From contig WBZZ01005365.1 in the NCBI GenBank assembly GCA_019918135.1, forward strand, positions 5,001 through 69,000: a DNA stretch of 64,000 nt, written 5' to 3'. Made by a program: the position numbers and the translations under genes. Shown here piece after piece: positions 22,595-33,735 of this stretch; position 1 is the stretch's first letter, and each line of letters starts with the position of its first letter. Below the pieces are notes generated by a model. The model was given only the letters and a program-made list of their open reading frames with translations. It had not been told where the DNA came from and did no database searches. This stretch comes from Paulinella micropora (lineage: Eukaryota > Cercozoa > Imbricatea > Euglyphida > Paulinellidae).

Positions 22595-22905
22595 CAGGTA
22601 TGTACGTACGTACGTACGTCAATATGTATGTATGCATGTATGTATGTATGTATGTATGTAACATTGTATGTATGTGTGTGTCTGTGTGTTTGTATGTGTG
22701 TGTGTGTGTGCTCATGTTCATGTATGTATGCATGCATCTGTGTATGTATGTGTGTATTTATTTATGTATTTTTGTATGTATGCATGTATGTATGTATGTA
22801 TGCATGTGTGTATGTATGTATGTATGTACGTATTTATGTGTGTATGTGTGCATCTGTGTATGCATGTATGCGTGTGTGTATGTATGTACGTGTTTATGTT
22901 ATGAA
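22595..22905. repeat. (ATGT)n microsatellite, about 310 bp
   Basis: ATGT/TGTG tetranucleotide run with variants, lying in what appears to be an intron or spacer of the minus-strand gene. Confidence 0.9.
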
Positions 22906-23143
22906 TGCATATCAGTACGCGTATGTATGTCTTTATTTGTTTACCTTCGGGTTCCCATTCAAAGCATGCATCAGCTTGTTTCTTTTCTTGTGGGACATCA
23001 ACCTTTACAACATAAGCACATCAAATGCATGTCAGTACGCATATGTATGTATTTATTTTTTTACCTTCGGGTTCCCGTTCAAAGCATGCATCAGCTTGTT
23101 TCTTTTCTTGTGGGACATCAACCACTACAACACAAGTACAGAA
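22904..23143 (-). repeat. 120-bp tandem duplication carrying a small exon
   Basis: Two 120-bp copies differ at few positions. On the minus strand each contains AG-bounded coding VDVPQEKKQADACFE followed by R or W, then EPE, ending at a GTAAAA-type donor. This looks like an exon duplicated together with its intron, so alternative or repeated inclusion is possible. Parent gene unknown. Confidence 0.65.
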
Positions 23144-23278
23144 AATTATTCATAGTTATTATATACAGTAGTTTGCATAGGCGAGCAGGAGCAGCGTCTG
23201 TAACATCCACTCATTTAATAAAGTAACAACAATACAAACACTAGCAGCTGAGTCTCCTTCATTACTGAGGACCCATTG

Positions 23279-24273
23279 CTAGGGTGGTCGAAAGGCTATG
23301 CAGTCACAGTCTTTTCTTTCGGTAACCGAAAGTTTCCTGCCCTCTGCCTCCTTGCCATGCGACAACACTATACCCGCAAAATTTCCGCTCCCGGATCCTC
23401 CCAGTTGGCAATCATTTTTATAGCCGTACACCACGAACCCACTGTCTAGTAGAAGAGGTATGTTGCGTCTATGACCGTTGTCTGTGTTCACGTAATCAAC
23501 CACAATGAGGAATCGAATACGTTCCTTCTTTTCCGTCATCAAGGTAATAACTTTTTGCTTAGTTATTGGGGCCCAGGTGGCCCAAAAAAGATAAATAACC
23601 CAAGGCTCCTTGCAGTAATTCGGGACCCATGCTGCTTCCGTACAATCCCGCTGAAACTGTACATAGGCTCTGTACTTTCCTGTCGAACATTTACCCCAGT
23701 TAAGTTTAAAAAGGCCATTGTCTTCCGATATGTCTATCCCCGACAGACTGCGGAAACCGAAATACTGAGCGAGACATAAGACATGACCTGGACCGCATCC
23801 AAGGTTTATGAAAACACACTCACTTCTTGTTGATTCCGGGATCGCATGCAGCAGAGTAATGACAGGTTTCGGTTGCAAGTAACCTGGCGTTCCTGCTTTG
23901 GCGCCCGACCTACCGAAATCCTTTATTTTCTTCCAATGCTGTTTGGCCTCGGCAAGCAGCACGTCTGGAGGTTCATCCTGCATGCAGTAGTTCTTAGATC
24001 CGCAATCACTGCAAGCTGCTGCAGTGAAGCATTCAATTGGCATCTCTCACAAGTATTACATGGCCACTGTGGCATCCCATCCCACAGAAAGAATTCCTGT
24101 AAAAATGAACGTGTGCCAGTGGGTAGACGCAAAGGCATATGCATAGGTAAATAATACCTCTTCAGCATACACAGTTGAAGTCTGAGCTCCGATTGCGCAT
24201 TCTCGTTTGCTTGTTGGTATTGCCTTGCAAGCACACAGAGTTCGTGTGTATTAATGATACCTGTCAAAAACAT
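23279..24273 (-). CDS. Class I SAM methyltransferase-like gene, probably two exons
   Basis: The main segment (23,279 to about 24,043) contains a CxxCxxKNYC zinc-like cluster, then CVFINLGCGPGHVLCLAQYF and LSGIDIS, the motif I and motif II pattern of Rossmann methyltransferases (GxGxG loop and acidic strand end). WVIYLFWATWAPITKQKVITL follows. DOT1-like and other protein or small-molecule methyltransferases share this pattern; the substrate cannot be assigned. An upstream segment (about 24,060-24,273) with WDGMPQWPCNTCERC may be a first exon with a zinc ribbon. Stop TAG at 23,279. Confidence 0.45.
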
Positions 24274-24299
24274 GTTTTCTGTATTAATAATTATCTATC

Positions 24300-25450
24300 C
24301 CAAGGAAGGTAAGATAGCAAGAAGTTAATATGTAAATAAACACAGACATGATATCCACTTTTAATCATGATTTACTCCAGCACAAAAACACACACAACGA
24401 TAACGTTCTTACGACAGGATATAGTAAGGGCCAACCCGCAGGCTGACCTTCAAGTTTTTTCATACATTGAAATATATATTTTTCATGAAGAAATCAAAGA
24501 TTAATTCGTATTAAAACGTTTTAAAAAATTTGGATGAAATCCGCAACTTTTTCCGTTACTTATAACGGTTTTTTTGATTGTTATCTCATTATACACCAAA
24601 AATACACTAATCAACGTTCTGGTATAGTTTTCAGCGCACAGGATTTGTTGTTCAATAAAATTTTTTGTTTTATTATTGGAAAACATATTCAAACTATTTC
24701 CTTTGAAGTTTTGAAATTATTTCAAGTTTTCAAACTGCTTAACGGTAGTTTACACCTTTCATACACCTTTCATACATCTTTCATACACTTTTATGCACAT
24801 TGGCTACCAAACACCTTCAAGCAATGTTTTTTTGCAGTAAAACTAAATAATAAATTCATTTATTATGATTTTGATGTTTTTGAATTTCGAATTCAAATTA
24901 TATTTGAATTTATAACCGTTAGTGATACAGTTGGTGACTCTCGTGACTGAACTATGGCAAAGTAAATTAAAATTGTACGCAAACACTGTTACACTAAAAA
25001 TATATTAATTAATAAAACTAAATATATAATATATTCACTTATTTAATTATTTTGATATTTTTTCAAATTATTTTTGAATTTGTAACCGTTAGTGAGACAG
25101 TTACAGTCGGGAACGGTGGCAAAATACGTTGAACTTTACGCAAACGCAGTGTCACAATAAAAATATATTATTACCAAACTTCACACTCAACAATTGACTA
25201 TTAATAAAATTGAAACAAAGTATCATAGCTGATTCTAAGAAAATATTGAAACATAGATCATATACTTCCGGAACACACGTGTGCCGGATTGTGAAGCACA
25301 TAAGTAATGTTACACGTCGCATCTGTGGATGCAGATCATATATATATATATATGATATTAACTGAAATATTAATAATTCTGACTTGATTTCAAGGAAAAA
25401 GAAATATTTATTGAATACAAATAGATATTAACTTAGAAAAAATTGTATAT
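24300..25450. other. AT-rich intergenic with imperfect tandem duplication
   Basis: The most AT-rich part of the window. CTTTCATACAC is repeated three times near 24,757-24,790. About 24,846-25,018 and 25,019-25,170 are diverged copies of one unit (both contain TTTGAATTT...AACCGTTAGTGA and GCAAACNC). No gene seen. Confidence 0.6.
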
Positions 25451-25457
25451 TAGGCAA

Positions 25458-27168
25458 TCAACGTCGCTCAGTTCGCTGCTTTTTGGAACGAGGCTCAGGA
25501 GAGACATCTTCATCTCGGCTTGACCTGCGGCGGTCTTTTCCTCGTTTGCGTTCAACACTGGGAGGATGGCGCCGCTGAGAACTCTCAGACTCTGACTCTG
25601 AAACATAATTATGTTCATCGCGATCCTCGTCGCGGCGGCTTCTTTTGTAGCGATAATCATCACTGCCGCCGCGCTTGGCCGATCCCTTTGCAATTGTCAA
25701 CCTTTCGCGATATAGGCTCAACTTCTGTTCCAAAGCATTCATTTTCGTCTCCAGTACCTCCGTCTCCAATTTGGCTACTTCGACCTCACCTTCTGCCTTT
25801 ACACATTTTCTTTGCCATTCACTACTTTCCTTTTTGAGCTTCTCCACCTGCTTGTCCAAATCCTTCTTTGCCTACAGCAACGTCGACACACCAACGACAT
25901 AAAACAGACGGGCAAATAGAATCATGACCTTTTCAGCAGCCTCCTTGTCATGAAGGGCAGCGTTGCGCTCCTCCACCGCAGCAGCCTTTTCCTCAGCGTA
26001 CTTTCTCTTGAGCTATCCAATACAATGCAAAAGATAAGTAACGAGAGAAAGAAAACAGTACCCTATCTGCATTTTTCACTTTATTGTTGAGTTTGTTTAT
26101 GGCAGCCTGCTGACTCTCAAGCCTCGTCTCCAACTCCGTGCGCTTTGCGGCGTCCAATTTCAACTCATCGCTGTCACGGTCGCAGGCGTTGTCCACTGCA
26201 TCTTTAAGCTTGGCTTCTAGGTCGGCCACTTTATTATCCAGACGTTCTTTTATCTCGATGAACTTCTCGGAATTCTGAGCCAAAGTTGCAGCCAAACTTT
26301 TGATTTTTTCCTTCTTCTCTCCAACGTCCTGAACCAACTAAGGGCACAAGCCAGTCAATGTGATCATAAGGTAGTTTGAAAAAACATAGTACCTCGTTAA
26401 GTTTTTTTTCCAACTCAGCGGATTGGGTCCTGGCATGAATCAATTCCTTCATGGTTGCGTTGTCGCTGCCGCTGGGGGGCTGGGGAGCATCTGAAACCGG
26501 TAGGTCACGCAAAGAAATGGCACGACCTATGTATCCCGCCAATACATCACGGTTTTGCCTGTCAACCTCAGGGTTAGTGGTAGTAAGATCAAAACGCTTG
26601 GGCACATTAGGATCAGCCATCATTTTTGACAGCATGGACTGCATCTCCTCTGAAGGGAAACCATAAATGTCAGAAGTGCGGAAAGATGCAACGTATACTT
26701 CCTGCTTGTCGGGCGGGCCAGACAGAAAGGAACCAAGCTGACGTTGATACGTTCTGGTCTTCTCATTATCCAGTTTGGTAGTGTGGCTCAAGACTTGCAG
26801 TGTGTGAACCAAAGCAAGAGTAGTGCCGGGATCCTTCAATGCTTCCGCCCTGGATTTCTTCTTCGCCGAAGATGCAAAATTCAAATTCCACGTAAACACC
26901 CCCGGACCAAGAGGATTGCTGCCGAGCCGAGCCTTGTCCAGCAAAACAAGCCTTTCCTTTCCCCATTCTCCGCACACCAGCTTGGCAGCGCCAGTTTGTT
27001 CAGACCAATCACTTCCAGTCCATGGCTGACGAAGGAATGCGTTCTCCCGCGGAGGGTGCGCGTCGAAGACCTAAAATTCAAAAAGAATAATTCTAAGACA
27101 CTATAAAGACGAAACAAAACGTGTGTGTGTGGTGTGTGTGTGTGTGTGTGTTGTGTGTGTTGTGTGTG

Positions 27169-27199
<31 letters not shown>

Positions 27200-27659
27200 G
27201 TGTGTGGTGTTTGTCTGTGTGTTTGTGTGTGTTTGTGTGTGTGTGTGTGTGTTGTGTGCGTGTTGTGTGTGTGTGTGTGTGTGTCTGTGTGTGTGTGTTG
27301 TGTGTGTGTGTGTGTGTGTGTGTGTAACACGAGCGAACACGAAGGAACACGAGCGATAAGGAGGGAACACGAGCGAACACGAAGGAACACGAGCGAACAC
27401 GGGCGAACACGAGCAATGGGGAGGGAACACGAGCGATGGGGAGGGAACACGAGCGACGGGGAGGGAACACGAGCGATAGGGAGGGAACACGATCGATTGG
27501 GTGTGCGTTGGCTCGGGGTCGGCACGTGTGTGTGTATGTGTGTGTGTGTGTGTGTGTGTGTTGTGTGTGGTGTTTGTCTGTGTGTTTGTCTGTGTTTGTG
27601 TGTGTGTGTGAGTGTGTGTGTGTGTTGTGTGTGTTGTGTGTGTGTGTGTGCGTGTGTGT

Positions 27660-27690
<31 letters not shown>

Positions 27691-27909
27691 GTGTGTTGTG
27701 TGTGTGTGTGAAAACAACAAGCAAACGTTGTTTACTTTTACAGTATTGGTGTCAGCTGGATGCTGCTCAAGGCGAGTTTCATCCACCTCCAAATGCAAGA
27801 ATTCCTTGACACGGTTTTCCCTGGTGTCGCCATCGGCTATGCCGCAAGAAAGGTCGAAAGCCAACCAGGGTGGAGACTGCAGCGTCAAAGGGAGCAAGGA
27901 CTTGGTATT
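25458..27909 (-). CDS. Coiled-coil protein with Arg/Ser tail, five exons
   Basis: Exons fit 27,909-27,742, 27,070-26,393, 26,337-26,062, 26,012-25,929 and 25,871-25,458 (TGA). All introns are GT-AG and phase 0. Three are 49-57 nt; one is about 670 nt and full of TG repeats. The N-terminal third is globular (AKLVCGEWGKERLVLLDKAR, PGVFTWNLNFASSAKKKS, SDIYGFPSEEMQSMLSKMM). The middle is a long coiled coil (residues about 290-480), and the tail is Arg/Ser/Asp-rich (RSRRDEDRDEHNYVSESESE), suggesting a nuclear protein. I do not recognise the family. At least one upstream exon is missing from the model; ATG at 28,074 (MQAIIGLKNPLP) is a candidate but its splice phase does not match. Confidence 0.7.
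27120..27715. repeat. (TG)n-rich intron with GGGAACACGAGCGA tandem repeat
   Basis: Two long TG blocks (27,120-27,326 and 27,525-27,712) flank about 11 copies of a GGGAACACGAGCGA(T)-type 14-19 bp repeat (27,327-27,495). All of it lies within the large intron of the coiled-coil gene. Confidence 0.9.
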
Positions 27910-28074
27910 CTGGCCCGAGGTCTGAGCTGTCTGATTCGCAGACGTCCGAGGTCCAAATGCGTGTGCCAGTTGGGCGGTTGGTCCAAGCACGTTGGGGCGG
28001 CCTTACTTGTCGTCGTCTTCTCCTTCAGCTGGAACAGCAGGGAGAGGATTTTTCAGTCCAATTATCGCCTGCAT

Positions 28075-28890
28075 GTTGCCTAAAAAGTACAACAGACTGT
28101 TGAAGAGCAAGGAATCAGATGCTATATGAACAGAGACAATCGGTGGTAAAGAACGTGACCTGTGTTGAAAGGTGTTCTCTTGGTGTCTTTTCAAACTCGA
28201 GAGATGTGGGACTGCTTTCCCCCCAACCCGTACACCGTTGCTAAAACCGCCAAAACGTTACCAACATTGAGAGGTGTAGTTTTTGTAAAACGACACAAAA
28301 TGGGGTGGTTTTCACTAGTGAGAGCAGCGGCCCACCCGTAACGAAATTTTCTTGAATTTTTACACCACCGTACACCTTCGTACACCAACAGTACACCAAC
28401 AGTACACCAGCATACACCGTTCAATCTCCTGCTGTGTTTATTTTTACGATACAAAATTCACTGTGTGATCTGTCTGTCATTTCCCCCTTCTGATCCATAA
28501 TTTTCCAACCCCAAATTCTTGCACATTCTGTAGTTGTATGCTGCGGCCAAAAGGAAAATGGAAGACAAACGAAGCGCGCATAGCTGCTCAAAAGCTCTCA
28601 GCGCGGCAACTGGTTTAGATTTTTTTGCTGTATTTGTCTTGTATTATCGTTTCATGCTGGTGGTGTAGGCCGATGCTGCTCTCGGGCTGCCATCTTCGAC
28701 GTCAACTACCTCGGCACATAGCAGTGATACCTCTTTGCCATTCACTGCTTCCAGTCAGCAAATGTGCCTCAGTGTGGAAGAAATATGTGGGAATGTCGAG
28801 CAAGGGCTTGATGTTTCGTTTTGCCTTAAGCAAAAGTCCAGTCTGTCGCCTCCTCCCAAGCCATCATCTCAGCTTACAGCAGTAAATCGT
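28075..28890. other. Intergenic, weak repeats only
   Basis: Contains GTACACCAACA-type short repeats near 28,370-28,415. I see no gene I can support between the coiled-coil gene and the Ty3-like fossil. Confidence 0.4.
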
Positions 28891-28891
28891 G

Positions 28892-31783
28892 TCATGCATG
28901 TCCTGGGAACAGAGGCGGGGCGAATGCAGTCAAATGATGTAATGTCCGAGCTGGCCAAATGGGTTTTAGTTCTATAGTAAGAATTCTTGAGGCTACAGAA
29001 GGCATTGAGGATCTGCCCCTGATTTTATAATTCAAAGGCCCCATCTGTTCCATGATCTGGTATGGTCCTTTCCAGTGGATGAACAGCTTCGAGCTGACTC
29101 CCTGAGGAACCTGAGGATGATACAGTAGTACGATATCCCCGACCTGAAATCTGACTTGATCCAGGTGTGCCTGCCTGACACCTTCAGCATCAGTCTTCCT
29201 GCGCTCCGCCTCCCTATGCGCCTGTACTATTTGCTCCGCCTCCATCTTCGCCCGAAGTCTCACCCCAAACAGCTCATCCTGATCTGCCCATGAATCTTTT
29301 GGGTGCAGCAGTGAGGCTGGGATGGCGGGCTCACGCCCATATACCAATTGGTATGGCGAGACGGAACCTTTTGAACCACCTAACGCTGTAGAGGGTAGGC
29401 AATTCATAGCAAAGGCAAACGAGGATGCTGCCTCCACCCATGCCTTTTGGTTCTCCTTCTTCATACAATACATCTTCAGCGCGGCCTTGAGGGGTCTATG
29501 CACCCGCTCTATCTTGCCGTTCGCTCTGGGGTTATAGGCGGTGACATATTGCCATTTCATGCCGTAATATGCAGATAGCTTGTCGATGACTTCATTATTA
29601 AAGTCAGAGCCTCGATTTGAGCATATTTTTCTCGGCACCCCAATCTGTGAGATGATCCTGTCAATCAACGCCTTGGCTGTTGTTTCTCCCGTAACGTCTT
29701 TGACTGGGACCACCCATACATAGTTGGTGGCTCTGTCTATGGCGTTAGAAGGTATCTGTAACCTTCCGTCGTGACCGGGAAAGGTCCTACATGATCAGTG
29801 TGTAAGAACTCGAACATTCCTAAGTGTAAAGGAAAAGTCCCGATCAGGCCAAAATTCGCCTTCAATGGTGTTTTGGATGTCTTGCATGGGATGCATGCAT
29901 TGACCTGTTCGTCAATATTCTCCTTCATCTTCTTCCACCAGAATCGTCTCGAAATGAACATATGCGTTCTTTGTCGGCCCGGGTGCGCCAGTAGTGGGCA
30001 GTTATGAGCAGCGACAAAAATGATGTGTCTGAGTTTCTCAGGAACCCAGAGAGTCCATTTGTCTGGTTGTGATGCATAGCGCCCGTGTTGGCCTTTGTAC
30101 CACAAGAGACCGTCTCTCCACCCCATCTCCTTCTGTGCTCCTTAATCTCCTTCGTCATTTTCAGCTCGTTCGGGTTCTTGTATAGCTGTATTAGCTCTTT
30201 GAACTCCGGATCGAGAGCCTGTTGCTGTCTCCATGCAGTGGGTGAGGCTATGTGGATAGTCCCATCCTCTAGCTGCACTCCTATCCTCTCAGGGTTTTCG
30301 TCTAACTCCTCCTTGTTCTCCTGCGGGGGTTCCACATATGCTTCTTGCTTAATCTCTTCTTGTTTTATCTCCGCCTTCATATTCTCATATGCTTCATAGG
30401 ACCACTCAGCATCCTCGAGGACATGTGCTGTACAACATATCCCATGATCCGGACCTTGCGGGCTATGACGTAGACCCGATCGGTTATATCGGACCCCTCT
30501 CGCCATCTGCATCGACTCGATATGATGCACTTCGTATGTGCAGTCTGGGGATAGATCCTCCATTTCTGCTGATGATACGAGAGCTGCTACTTCTGAGTGA
30601 AACTCTAGCCTGGAGAGGCTGTCAGCGACAACATTTCGCTTGCCGGGTAGATGGACCATTGTAAAATTGAAACATGACAAGAATGCCTGCCATCTCGCTA
30701 GACAGCCAGTCTGTTCATGATTAGACAGCCAGTCTGTTCATGATTCATCAGCCATAGTAAATTCTGGTGATCAGTCCTTACTATAAACTGAGGTCCACCC
30801 CATAAATACTCTCTCAACCGTTTAAGGGCCCAGACCACCGCCAGTGCCTCTCTCTGTCTCGTACAATAGTTTCGCTCCGCCGAGCACAACTTTCTACTTA
30901 TAAACATGATCGGGCGCAACTTTTTCTCCTCATCTTCCTGTTTTAAGACTGCGCCGATCGCGAACTTTGATGCGTCTGTGTCGACTACGAATTGCTTCGA
31001 AAAGTCGGGCATCATCAGCACGAGTCCGCCATCCTTCGGATCTTTGTAGATGAGATCTTTGAGCGTGTTTTACGCTTCTAAGGCGTCATCATCCCACTTC
31101 TCAAAATCACCGAAGTCGATCATTCTCTCCAACTTAGCCGAGTTGCATCCCAATTGGGTATGAACTGGCTGTAATATTGCGCCATCGCAAGAAATGAGTG
31201 CAGCTCTGTGCGATTCTTCGGCCTCTGCCGGCTCATGATCTCCTCCCTCTTCTCTTTGGATATCGAGACTCTATTGTAAGAGATTTCGTACCCCAAATAT
31301 GTCACGCTTGTCTTTGCGAGTTGACATTTCTTCAAATTACATTTCAGGCCAAATAGTTTGATACGCCTGAAAATATCTGTTAGATGGTCGATGTGCTCTT
31401 CCATCGTATTGGAGTACACGATAATGTCATCGATGTAACAAAATGCGTACTCTCCCGCCTTCTGTCCTCTTCTCCTCATGAAACCTCCCTCTGTCTGGTC
31501 ATCATATTTGCTACTCAGCATGCTTTGCATCGCTTTCTGAAAGAATTCCGGGGCCTGTTTGAGTCTCATCGGAAGCACTTTCCACTATATATCTCCATTC
31601 CTACTACAAATGCAGTCAGCCATCTGGACTTTTCATCCAGTGGAATTTGCCAGAAGCCATTCTTCAGATCAATGACTGAGTATAGCTTGGCGTTCCGCAA
31701 TACTCGCCTTCCTTCTTCAAGAGTAGGCAATGGATTTCGTTCCTCCTCTAAAATTTTATTGACGCGGGCATAGTAACTACCTG
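28892..31783 (-). mobile_element. Ty3/gypsy-type LTR retroelement fossil (pol)
   Basis: Minus-strand order is reverse transcriptase (CYIDDIIVYS, the YxDD box), RNase H (VVDTDASKFAIGAVL), HHCC zinc finger (HNCPLLAHPGRQRTH...CIPCK), integrase core, and an integrase C-terminal domain (FQVGDIVLLYHP). This is the Ty3/gypsy order, with integrase after RNase H. The element is broken, with several interruptions, and its 5' part is cut off at about 31,783 where GC-rich DNA starts. No gag or LTR was seen. Looks moderately old. Confidence 0.9.
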
Positions 31784-32162
31784 GCGGGGCCGCGTCGTCC
31801 AGCCCGCGCCCGGGCTGGCGGCCCCCCCCGGGCCGCCCACGGACGCCCAGCGCCCCCCGCCCCGGCCGCCCTCCTCGTGGCCGCCGCTCTGGGCGCCGCT
31901 GCTCTTGTTAGCGACGGTCTGCCTGTGTGCGGTCGGGGCGTGCCGGCAGTGCCACTGCTGTTTCCGCTGCTACAAGACCGTCGTGCTAGGCCTGCCCTGG
32001 GCTTCGCCGACGGCGGAGGAAGCCCTGCTGCTGGAGGAAGTGTGGCCGCCGTGCGCCCGCTGCCGCGAGCTGGGCGAGTGCCGCTGCGAGCTGCAGGTGT
32101 GGGCGGACGACCCCTGGTACGAACGGCGCGAGTTCCTGCCCACGCTGGCCGGCTCGGGCTAG
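31783..32162 (+). pseudogene. C-terminal piece of a membrane protein at the block edge
   Basis: From the block edge the frame reads a Pro-rich stretch, then a membrane segment WPPLWAPLLLLATVCLCAVG, a Cys-rich juxtamembrane part (CRQCHCCFRCYK) and a cytosolic-type tail with CARCRELGECRCELQVW, ending at TAG (32,162). The N-terminal ectodomain is missing, and the sequence to the left is a retroelement. So the gene is truncated at the junction. Family unknown. Confidence 0.5.
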
Positions 32163-32506
32163 CCGCCAGCGCAGTAGTAGCGGAGAGACCATCTCTCCGC
32201 CGGCGGCCCGGCGGGGACGAAGGCCAGTCCCCTTCCCCACACTAGCCAGACTCCTCGCCGTCCCGTCTCTCTTTTCCATTCCTTTCCTTTGCCCTTTTTT
32301 GTACAGACCTCCGCAACGCGCGGGAACATGAGAGGAGAAGGTGGCCAACAAAGCCCAAAGTTTTTCCCCGCCCGGCGGCAAACGCGGAAAACCAAAACTC
32401 CAAAACAGTAGTCGCTAGGCAACAGCCCCCCCCCCAAAAGAAGAAGTACTGCTGGCGACCAAAGGCCGCCGGAACTTCCTCCCACAGGCTACGCCCAGCG
32501 AAGGTA
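32163..32506. other. Spacer with C-run, no gene
   Basis: 3' flank of the truncated membrane gene and 5' flank of the fibre-like gene. Contains AT-richer patches near 32,265-32,310. No signal beyond that. Confidence 0.4.
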
Positions 32507-33517
32507 ATGGGGGCCGCAGCACCTACTGCGCTTCCGCCAGACAGTACAGAGGAGCCAGCCCGCAAGAGACAGCGCACGGGACCGTGCCGAGAACTTCGGC
32601 TCGACCTGACTCGTGACAGACACGGGGCCGACGGCTGGTTGCGGCTGGAACTGAGTGGCACTGCAGGGCTGCGCGGCAGCGCCTTTGTGTTGGGCGCAGG
32701 GTGCTTCGAAGTCGCTCTGCCCAGCTCGGCGGACGAGAGTGCGGCGGAGGCCTACCACGCAATCGAGACGGACGCCAAGGTACTGCGGGTCTGCGCGGAC
32801 CTTTCGGCTATCCTAGCCCCGGGCCTGCGGCTGGAACTGGTGCCGCGTGCTGATGAGCGCGATCAGGAGTTGGCAGCTCTGCGCTACGAAACCTCTCGGC
32901 TGGCTAGTCGGGTGGAGGCCTTGGTCAGTGCCGCCACCCCGCGCCAGCTGGCCATCGAGGCGGCCGAACTGGCCCGCTGGGGGCACAGCGGCACAGCGAC
33001 CGTCCACAGGCTGGGTTCTTTTTGCATGCTGGAGGGGCACGTAGCTTTCGACACGTACCGGCTGCGTTTCGAAGATGCCACGGCTCTTCCTCCGGACAGT
33101 ACGACGAAGAGTGGCAACACTGGAATGGAGGCCTGGCTTACCTTGCTGCAGTTGCCTGTGGACTGGCGGCCCGCGCAGGCCGTCACGTATTTCTTTCCGG
33201 ACAAAACTTTTTTTCCGTTGATGTTTGAAATCAATTACACAAGCTCGGTCATCAGGCAAAACGAGCTGGAGGTAGGCGTCGACGGCCGGGTTCGCCTCTG
33301 CGTTCGTTACACAATTAGCTCCGGCTGGCCGCAGGCCCCGCAGGGCAACTGTCTGAAAACGAGGCGTACAACGTTCGACAACAAAGGCTTCGCGGTCCCC
33401 CAGGGGCTGGACTTGGGCGTGCTGAAATGGTCCACCGTAGGCTCGGCTTTGCAATCTTGCCCGTCGGGTGACGATTCAGGGTCCGGCGACGACGACGACG
33501 GCTTGCAGAAGTCTTAA
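32507..33517 (+). CDS. Fibre-like protein: coiled coil plus C-terminal beta domain
   Basis: 336 residues, intact, ATG to TAA. A basic, Pro-rich head (PARKRQRTGP) is followed by a globular part, a heptad-like helix (ERDQELAALRYETSRLASRV, about residues 118-150), then a beta domain with the pattern VHRLGSFCMLEGHVAF...LLQLPVDWRPAQAVTYFF...ELEVGVDGRVRLCV. Strand-LP-x-WRPA-strand-DGRV is typical of trimeric tail-fibre or collagen-like receptor-binding tips (phage fibre, C1q/BclA-like folds). The C terminus is acidic (DDSGSGDDDD). Likely a trimeric adhesive fibre; the exact family is not recognised. ATTAAA lies about 65 bp after the stop. Confidence 0.55.
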   Translation: MGAAAPTALPPDSTEEPARKRQRTGPCRELRLDLTRDRHGADGWLRLELSGTAGLRGSAFVLGAGCFEVALPSSADESAAEAYHAIETDAKVLRVCADLSAILAPGLRLELVPRADERDQELAALRYETSRLASRVEALVSAATPRQLAIEAAELARWGHSGTATVHRLGSFCMLEGHVAFDTYRLRFEDATALPPDSTTKSGNTGMEAWLTLLQLPVDWRPAQAVTYFFPDKTFFPLMFEINYTSSVIRQNELEVGVDGRVRLCVRYTISSGWPQAPQGNCLKTRRTTFDNKGFAVPQGLDLGVLKWSTVGSALQSCPSGDDSGSGDDDDGLQKS

Positions 33518-33582
33518 AATCCCAGGCTCGATCGTTGTGGAAGGGAGGACAGCGCACACAAAAGGAAATAGCTTGTATTTAG

Positions 33583-33590
33583 ATTAAAAT
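33583..33590 (+). terminator. ATTAAA poly-A signal
   Basis: ATTAAAATGC lies in a short AT-rich island between the convergent fibre-like and lyase-like genes. It suggests eukaryotic-type 3' processing of the fibre-like gene. Confidence 0.45.
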
Positions 33591-33735
33591 GCTTTTTTGT
33601 GTCCAATGTAGGTAAAACGTGCTACGGGCCGGCACACTGTAAAAAAAGTACCCGGACCCCTCGTGGCCCCCGTCTCTCTCTCTCTCTCTCTCTCTCTTGG
33701 TCCTGGCAACCCTAGAACCAGCCTTCTCGCGTCAC

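Noticed and set aside
22463-23226. Cys/Val/Tyr-rich plus-strand frames over the ATGT repeat
   Set aside because: Pure translation of a microsatellite.
27101-27724. His/Thr-rich frames over the TG repeat
   Set aside because: Translation of TG/AC repeats inside an intron.
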